From: Actinomarinicola tropica
GTDB taxonomy: Bacteria; Actinomycetota; Acidimicrobiia; Acidimicrobiales; SKKL01
Assembly: GCF_009650215.1 (NCBI RefSeq)
Contig: NZ_CP045851.1
Location: 2,507,001-2,571,000 of the forward strand
Direction of reading: 5' to 3'
Length of the DNA: 64,000 nt
How positions within the stretch are numbered: the first letter of the stretch is position 1; each line of letters begins with the position of its first letter. Shown here one piece after another: positions 58,640 to 64,000 of the stretch. Below the pieces are notes generated by a model. It did no database searches and had not been told where the DNA came from. It saw nothing but the letters and a program-made list of their open reading frames with translations. A program made the translations under genes and the position numbers.

Positions 58640-61291
58640 GTGGGTCAGACCGTCGAGATGAGGCGCTGGCACCCCCGGGTGGGGGTGATCCTGCTCGCGA
58701 TCGCCGCCATGCCGCTGGCCGGCGTCGCGGCGCTCGCGTACCAGCAGGTGCGCCAGGTGGGCAGCTACCAGGAGGACGTGTCCTCGCTGACCGGTGCCAT
58801 CGAGGACCTGACCTCGGCCCTCCAGATCGACAGCGCCGTCGCCGAGGAGAAGTACTGGTCCTACGCGACGGTGGCGCTCGAGGACATCGGCATCCCCCGC
58901 CAGCTGGTCGTCGACCTCGTCGGGTTGGATCCGTGGAGCGCGGTCGACGAGTCGGCGGCCCGCGTCGACGCGCTCGTCGATCGCTCCCGCTTCGCCGACC
59001 TCGCCCCGATGCTCCAGTCGGCGCGATCCATCGACGATCCGGTCGCCACCGAGCTCGAGGACGCCTACGAGCTCGTCACCGACCGGGTGCGAGCCCATCG
59101 GGAGCAGGCGACGGCGCGTCTCGTCGACCTCCCCAGCGCCCCCGACCTCTCCCGCGGCGTCCGCACGCTGCGCCTCGCGGCCGACATGCGCGACGACGCC
59201 GCCACGCAGCTCGGTGCCTTCTTCGCGCTCCGCTTCGACTCGAACTCCGGATCGGTCGAGGCCCTCCGCCAGCTCGTCGCGCGGGACGACCGCTACCGCG
59301 CCACGCGCCGGCAGCTGTCCGGCACGGTGACGGCCGGAAGCCGTGCCGCCGACGTGCTCGCCGAGATGGACGAGGATCCCGACGTGGCCCAGTTCCTGCG
59401 GGAGGTGCGCGCCGCGGTCGACACCACCGTCGAGAGCGGCGCCGGGCAGACGTCCGCGCTCAGCCCGGAGATCGTGGTCGGCGACGCCACCACGCTCGCC
59501 GACAGCTTCCTCAGCGCCCACTCGGCGACCGGTACGCACATGCGCCTCGTGGACGCCGCGGCGACCGACGTCGAAGGTCTGGCCGCGGAGCTGGACGCCG
59601 ATGCCGCGGCGGCGCGACGCAACGCGCTGGCGTTCGTGGCGATCGTGTCGTGCCTCGCCATCGCCGGCGTGGTCGTCGCCGGCCGGGCCATCGTCGTCCC
59701 GCTCCGCCGGCTGTCCGCGGCCGCCGAGGCCATGCGGGAGGGCAGCCTCGACCACCACGTCGCCGAGACCGGCCCGCAGGAGCTGCGCGGCACGGCACGG
59801 GCGATGAACGAAGCCGTCGCTCAGCTCCACCTCGCCGAGCGCCAGGCGCTGGCCCTGGCCCAGGGCGACCTCGACGACCCCATCCTCGAGCTGTCGGCGC
59901 CCGGCGCGCTCGGCCAGTCGCTGCGCGACGCCGTCGCGCACCTGACCACGTCGCTCAACGAACGTGAGGACTTCCGCCGCCGGCTCGCCCACGAGGCCGC
60001 CCACGATCCGCTCACGGGCCTCCCCAACCGCACCGCCTCGCTCGCCCACCTCAAGCGCGCCCTCGGGCGCGCCCAGCGGACCGGCGACCACCTCGCGGTG
60101 CTCTTCGTCGACCTCGACGGCTTCAAGCAGGTCAACGAGCTCCACGGGCACGGCGCCGGCGACCGGGTGCTCGTCCAGGTCGCCCAACGTCTCTCCGACA
60201 CCGTGCGCCAGAGCGACGTCGTCGGCCGCCTCGGCGCCGACGAGTTCATCGTGGTCGCCGAGCCGATCGGCCACGAGGACGAGGCAGCCCAGCTCGCCGC
60301 TCGCCTCCTCCGCGAGATCGAGGAGCCGATCCGTCAGGGTGGCCGGACGATCGGGGTGAGCGCCACGATCGGCATCACGACCGACGGGGGCTCGAGCGAT
60401 CCCGACAGCCTCATCCGCGAGGCCGACGCCGCGGTCGTCGAGGCCAAGCGCTCCGGCGGCGGCCGGACCCGCTTCTGCGACGACGCGCTCCGCACCGGGC
60501 TCGCCTCGCGCAGCGCCGTCGAGCGCGGCCTGGCGCGTGCCATCGAGGAGGACCACCTCGTCCTCTACGTGCAGCACATCGTCGACGCCAGGACCGAGGA
60601 GCTGGCGGCGTTCGAGGCACTCGTGCGGTGGATCGACCCCGGGCGGGGCCTCGTCCCGCCCGACGAGTTCATCCCGGTCGCCGAGGCGAGCGACCTCATC
60701 GTCGCCCTCGACCGGTGGGTCCTCCGCAACGCCGTCGACAACCTGGCCCGGTGGAGCGCCGAGCACCCCGCCTCGGCCGTGCCGCTCTCGGTCAACGTCT
60801 CGGGCCGCCACCTCGCCCACCCGCAGCTCGTCGAGCACGTGCTGGAGCCGCTCCGGCGCCACGGCGTCGACCCGCGACGCCTCACGGTGGAGGTCACCGA
60901 GACCGCCCTGCTCGACGACCTCGCCAGCGCCGCCACGCACCTCAGCGCGCTCCGCGAGGTCGGCGTCCGCATCGCGATCGACGACTTCGGCACCGGCTAC
61001 ACGTCGCTCGCCCACCTGCGCGCCCTGCCGGTCGACATCTTGAAGATCGACCGCTCCTTCGTGGCCAACCTGCGCCACGACGACGAGCGGACGCTCATCC
61101 GCATGATCGTCGAGCTCGGCCACCTGTTCGGCCTCGAGGTCGTCGCCGAGGGCGTCGAGACGGCGACCGACGCGCGCGAGCTGCTCCTCCTCGGCGTCGA
61201 CGCCCTCCAGGGCTTCCACTTCTCCCGCCCCCACCCCATCGCCGACGTGGGCGGGAGCGAGACGCGGGTGGTCGCTCAGCCCGTGCGCTGA
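58640..61291 (+). CDS. Membrane-bound GGDEF–EAL protein (cyclic-di-GMP signalling)
   Basis: An 883-residue protein: a membrane helix at about residues 13–35, a 290-residue extracytoplasmic sensor region of helical character, a second helix at about 330–353 followed by a HAMP domain, then GGDEF (about 455–620) and EAL (about 630–880) domains. The diguanylate cyclase motif reads GADEF with an upstream I-site RQSD at the canonical spacing. EAL residues look complete: FEALVRW, NVSGRHL, ETALLDD, DDFGTGY, KIDRSF, AEGVET and QGFHFS, so phosphodiesterase activity is likely and cyclase activity uncertain. Starts at GTG 58640; ATG 58658 is an alternative. Confidence 0.88.
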   Translation: MGQTVEMRRWHPRVGVILLAIAAMPLAGVAALAYQQVRQVGSYQEDVSSLTGAIEDLTSALQIDSAVAEEKYWSYATVALEDIGIPRQLVVDLVGLDPWSAVDESAARVDALVDRSRFADLAPMLQSARSIDDPVATELEDAYELVTDRVRAHREQATARLVDLPSAPDLSRGVRTLRLAADMRDDAATQLGAFFALRFDSNSGSVEALRQLVARDDRYRATRRQLSGTVTAGSRAADVLAEMDEDPDVAQFLREVRAAVDTTVESGAGQTSALSPEIVVGDATTLADSFLSAHSATGTHMRLVDAAATDVEGLAAELDADAAAARRNALAFVAIVSCLAIAGVVVAGRAIVVPLRRLSAAAEAMREGSLDHHVAETGPQELRGTARAMNEAVAQLHLAERQALALAQGDLDDPILELSAPGALGQSLRDAVAHLTTSLNEREDFRRRLAHEAAHDPLTGLPNRTASLAHLKRALGRAQRTGDHLAVLFVDLDGFKQVNELHGHGAGDRVLVQVAQRLSDTVRQSDVVGRLGADEFIVVAEPIGHEDEAAQLAARLLREIEEPIRQGGRTIGVSATIGITTDGGSSDPDSLIREADAAVVEAKRSGGGRTRFCDDALRTGLASRSAVERGLARAIEEDHLVLYVQHIVDARTEELAAFEALVRWIDPGRGLVPPDEFIPVAEASDLIVALDRWVLRNAVDNLARWSAEHPASAVPLSVNVSGRHLAHPQLVEHVLEPLRRHGVDPRRLTVEVTETALLDDLASAATHLSALREVGVRIAIDDFGTGYTSLAHLRALPVDILKIDRSFVANLRHDDERTLIRMIVELGHLFGLEVVAEGVETATDARELLLLGVDALQGFHFSRPHPIADVGGSETRVVAQPVR

Positions 61292-62949
61292 GGCGCCACC
61301 TGTAGACCCGCCGCAGCTGCCGCGACCTTGGCGTGGTGGCTCGACCGGGTGAGAGGTGCCGCCTCGACGTGGGCGAGGCCGAGCTGGCGGCCGACGGCCG
61401 CGAGGTCGTCGAGCTCCTCGGGGGCCCACCACCGGGCGACGGGCAGGTGCGCCGCGGTCGGCCGCAGGTACTGGCCGGCGGTGACGACGTCGACCCCGAT
61501 CGCCGCCAGGTCGGCGAGGGTGGCGTGGACCTCCTCGGTGGTCTCGCCCATGCCGAGGACCAGGCCCGACTTGGTGGTGAGGCCCGCGTCCTTCGCCCGT
61601 GACAGCACCGCGAGGCTGCGGGCGTAGGAGGCCGACGGGCGGGCGACGCGCTGCAGGCGCGGGACGGTCTCGACGTTGTGGTTGAGCACGTCCGGGCCGG
61701 CATCGAAGATCGTGGCCAGCGACGCCGGGTCGCCCTTGCAGTCCGAGATGAGCACCTCGATCGTCGTGCCGGGTCGGCGGCGACGGATCGCCGCGATGGT
61801 GGCGGCGAACTGCCCGGCGCCGCCGTCATCGAGGTCGTCGCGGGCGACCGTGGTGACGACCGCGTAGTCGAGGCCCATGCGGGCGACGGCGTCGGCGACG
61901 CGCTCGGGCTCGTCGGGGTCGGGCGGCGCCGGCTTGCGGGTGTCGACCAGGCAGAACCCGCAGGCGCGGGTGCAGCGCTCGCCGTTGATCATGAACGTGG
62001 CCGTGCCGTCGGACCAGCACTCGTAGATGTTCGGGCAGCCGGCCTCCTCGCACACGGTGACGAGGTCGAGCTCGCGCATCGTGGAGCGCAGCCGGTTGTA
62101 GCCGGGGCTCGGGGTGACCTTGGCCCGCATCCACTCGGGCTTGCGCTCGCGGAGGGACACCGCCTGGGTGACCCCGGCCTCGGCGAGGCGGCCACGCAGC
62201 CGCACCGACGTCTCGGCCGCTGCGGCCTCCGGGGCGGCCTCGCCCCGGCTGAACGGGGCGAGGTCCTCGGGACGCTCGCGCCAGACGACGTCGGCGCGCT
62301 CCCACGAGCCGGGGCCGTGCCCCCACCGCTCGACCGCGAGGGGGACGAGGGTGTCGACCACCGTCCGCATGTCGACGTCGATGCCCTCGGCCGCGAGCGA
62401 GGTGACCTCCTTGTCGGAGATCCCGCACGGGACGATGTGATCGAACATGCCCATGTCGGGCGCGACGTTGATGGCGAAGCCATGCATCGAGCGGCCCCGA
62501 CTGAGCCGGACGCCGATGGCCGCGATCTTGCGCGGGCGGTCGGACCCCGGCGCGACCCAGACGCCGGGGTACTCACGAAGGCGGCCGACGTCGGCGAGAC
62601 CCAGTGCGGTGAGGGTGTCGATGACGAGCTGCTCGACGCCGTGGACGTAGGCGGCGGTGTCGGCCATGCCGCCGCCGCGCACGCCGGGGACGGTGAGGAT
62701 CGGGTAGCCGACCAGCTGGCCCGGGCCGTGGTAGGTGACGTCGCCACCACGGTCGACCTCGACGACCTCCGCTCCCACGGACGCCGGGTCGACCAGCACG
62801 TTGCTGCGGTCGGCCCGGACGCCGAGCGTGTAGACGTGGGGGTGCTCGAGCAGCAGGAGGTGGTCGTCCGAGGACCGCGCGAACAGCGCCCGCTGGAGGG
62901 CGTGCGCGTCCCGGTAGGCGGTCCGCCCCAGCCAGCGGACCCGGAGCAC
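61276..62949 (-). CDS. lipB-lipA: Bifunctional octanoyltransferase–lipoyl synthase fusion (LipB–LipA)
   Basis: A 557-residue protein with one uninterrupted frame. Residues 1 to about 225 are LipB: LLLEHPHVYTLG, RGGDVTYHGPGQLVGYP, KIAAIGV with the catalytic Lys, and Cys175 in VPCGISDKEVTS. After a linker of about 40 residues, residues about 266–557 are LipA: C…C…C in CEEAGCPNIYECW (auxiliary cluster), the radical-SAM CTRACGFC with Cys326, 330 and 333, and the terminal RSSHHA serine ligand. LipB moves octanoyl from ACP to the lipoyl domain, LipA inserts two sulfurs. The GTG start overlaps the E2 gene stop (TAGTG). An internal GTG at 62160 could also give LipA alone. Confidence 0.92.
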   Translation of the reverse strand: MLRVRWLGRTAYRDAHALQRALFARSSDDHLLLLEHPHVYTLGVRADRSNVLVDPASVGAEVVEVDRGGDVTYHGPGQLVGYPILTVPGVRGGGMADTAAYVHGVEQLVIDTLTALGLADVGRLREYPGVWVAPGSDRPRKIAAIGVRLSRGRSMHGFAINVAPDMGMFDHIVPCGISDKEVTSLAAEGIDVDMRTVVDTLVPLAVERWGHGPGSWERADVVWRERPEDLAPFSRGEAAPEAAAAETSVRLRGRLAEAGVTQAVSLRERKPEWMRAKVTPSPGYNRLRSTMRELDLVTVCEEAGCPNIYECWSDGTATFMINGERCTRACGFCLVDTRKPAPPDPDEPERVADAVARMGLDYAVVTTVARDDLDDGGAGQFAATIAAIRRRRPGTTIEVLISDCKGDPASLATIFDAGPDVLNHNVETVPRLQRVARPSASYARSLAVLSRAKDAGLTTKSGLVLGMGETTEEVHATLADLAAIGVDVVTAGQYLRPTAAHLPVARWWAPEELDDLAAVGRQLGLAHVEAAPLTRSSHHAKVAAAAAGLQVAPQRTG

Positions 62950-64000
62950 TAGAGCTCGGCCTCCCAGTCGCGGGTCTCGATGTTCTCGCGGAGCCGGTCG
63001 AGGAACGCCGCGACGTAGGCCCCGTCGAAGGCCCGGTGGTCCCACGCCAGGGCGAGGATGCCGACCGAGTGGATCGCGATCGACTCCGACCCGTGCTCGT
63101 CGGTGACGACGACCGGCTTCCGGCGGATGCCGTCGGTGGAGAGGATGGCGACCTGGGGCTGGTTGATGACCGGGAACTGCATGAACGTGCCGTACTGGCC
63201 CGGGTTGGTGATCGTGATCGTGCCGCCGGCGAGCTCGTCGGGCGACAGCTGCTTGGAGCGGGCCCGTCGGGCGAGGTCGACGACCTCCCGGGCGATGGCC
63301 CGGAGCCGCTTGGTGTCGGTCTCCCGCACCACCGGGGCGAGCAGGCCCTCGAAGTCGATGTCGACGGCGATCGACAGGTTGACCTCGGAGTGCACGACCA
63401 GCTCGCCGTCGCCGACCGACGCGTTGAGGTGAGGGAAGTCGCGGATCGCGTCGACGAGGGCCCGGGCGATGAACGGCAGGTAGGTGAGCGAGAAGCCCTC
63501 CTCCTCCTTCCATGCCGGGCCGTGGGTGCGACGCACCCGCTCGACGGCCTCGAAGTCGACCTCGACCGCGGTGAGCACGTGCGGCGAGACCTGCTTGGAC
63601 ATCACCATGTGCTCGCCGGTGCGACGCCGGATGTTGTTGAGCGGCACCACGGTGTCGCGCTCCCCCGCCCGGGGCGTGGGGGCGGGAGCCGGCGCCCGAC
63701 GGGCGGGAGCCGGGGCCGGAGCCGCCGCCGGTGCGGGGGCGGGGGCGGACGGCGCGGCTGCGGGTGCGGGCGCCGACGTGCCGCCCGACTCGATGGCCTT
63801 CTGCACGTCGGTGCGGGTGATCCGCCCGCCGGGGCCCGTGCCCTGGATCTGGGTCGGGTCCAGCCCGTGCTCGGCCACCAGGCGGCGCACGACGGGCGAC
63901 AGCAGCAGGCCGCTGCCCTCGTCGGAGGCGGGGGGCGGCGTCCGGGCCAACGACGGGCCCTGAGGTGCCGGGGCGGTGCCCTCGGCCGACTCGACCGCCG
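62949..64000 (-). CDS. 2-oxoacid dehydrogenase E2 component, dihydrolipoamide acyltransferase (5' end beyond the window)
   Basis: A partial gene of about 350 codons. The upstream reading stays open to the right edge and is Pro/Ala-rich, so the lipoyl domain lies outside the window. Visible: a peripheral-subunit-binding domain (LSPVVRRLVAEHGLDP, GTGPGGRITRTDV), an Ala-Pro linker, then the catalytic acyltransferase domain with YLPFIARALVDAIRDFPHLN, TNPGQYGTFM and the active-site DHRAFDG. It could belong to the pyruvate, 2-oxoglutarate or branched-chain complex; sequence alone does not decide. It is directly upstream of and 1 bp overlapping with the lipoylation fusion that would modify its lipoyl domain. 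Confidence 0.92.
   Translation of the reverse strand, partial: AVESAEGTAPAPQGPSLARTPPPASDEGSGLLLSPVVRRLVAEHGLDPTQIQGTGPGGRITRTDVQKAIESGGTSAPAPAAAPSAPAPAPAAAPAPAPARRAPAPAPTPRAGERDTVVPLNNIRRRTGEHMVMSKQVSPHVLTAVEVDFEAVERVRRTHGPAWKEEEGFSLTYLPFIARALVDAIRDFPHLNASVGDGELVVHSEVNLSIAVDIDFEGLLAPVVRETDTKRLRAIAREVVDLARRARSKQLSPDELAGGTITITNPGQYGTFMQFPVINQPQVAILSTDGIRRKPVVVTDEHGSESIAIHSVGILALAWDHRAFDGAYVAAFLDRLRENIETRDWEAEL

Noticed and set aside
62950-63513. N-terminal extension of the LipB–LipA frame
   Set aside because: It is out-of-frame sequence inside the E2 gene. The GTG at 62949 overlapping the E2 stop gives the expected LipB N-terminus.

Overview
The window is very GC-rich, gene-dense DNA with GTG and TTG starts, 1–4 bp stop/start overlaps (GTGA, ATGA, TGATG) and many promoters of the TANNNT -10 type. 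Gene content (methylmalonyl-CoA mutase with MeaB, cobalamin-dependent MetH, an LpdA-like flavoprotein, lipoylation genes beside a 2-oxoacid dehydrogenase E2, and S-layer-homology (SLH) wall proteins) suggests a chromosomal segment of a high-GC actinobacterium, most likely of the Acidimicrobiia. The placement is inferred from content only. I see no rRNA, tRNA, CRISPR array, transposase, integrase or phage gene.

Layout. (1) 0–6.2 kb, central metabolism and iron: LpdA-like reductase, FetAB-type iron exporter, MutB and MeaB. (2) 6.2–45.6 kb, a long cell-surface glycan and cell-wall island: two YfhO-type membrane proteins, a CAP+SLH secreted protein, about nine glycosyltransferase modules in eight genes, three polysaccharide-pyruvyl-transferase modules, a PP-loop-like protein, an asparagine-synthase-like protein, two UPF0104/LPG-synthase-type membrane proteins, a Wzm/Wzt ABC exporter, a Wzx-like flippase, and dTDP-rhamnose genes rmlA-rmlB-rmlD without rmlC. 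A sub-operon (36.6 to 29.7 kb, minus strand) encodes SpoIID-SLH, amidase-SLH and subtilisin-SLH proteins followed by a CsaB-like pyruvyl transferase. (3) 45.6–54.6 kb, housekeeping: rhodanese–ThiF fusion, Sir2 deacylase, small accessory genes (lipoprotein, SUKH-like protein, hypothetical), leucyl aminopeptidase, MetH. (4) 54.7–56.2 kb, a WbaP-like initiating phosphoglycosyltransferase. (5) 56.5–64 kb, hypothetical membrane protein plus Xaa-Pro peptidase, a GGDEF-EAL protein, a LipB–LipA fusion, and the 3' part of an E2 gene running off the right edge.

How the genes may work together. The island looks like a complete envelope-glycan route: initiation on a lipid carrier (WbaP-like), dTDP-sugar supply (Rml), assembly by GT2/GT4 enzymes, polyprenol-sugar and GT-C type membrane enzymes, pyruvyl decoration, and export by Wzm/Wzt or Wzx. 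SLH domains in other bacteria bind pyruvylated wall polysaccharide, so the four SLH proteins and the pyruvyl transferases may form one anchoring system. The most unusual features are an 18-base poly-G tract in the divergent promoter of a glycosyltransferase and the ABC exporter, a homologous-looking beta-rich module inserted in two different glycosyltransferase folds, a GT2–pyruvyltransferase fusion, a LipB–LipA fusion, and a reversed rhodanese/E1-like fusion.

No gene-free stretch exceeds 300 bases. The largest are 56240–56514, 36602–36787, 48807–48988 and 2966–3111, all of promoter or terminator character. Bases 1–75 hold no gene I can assign.
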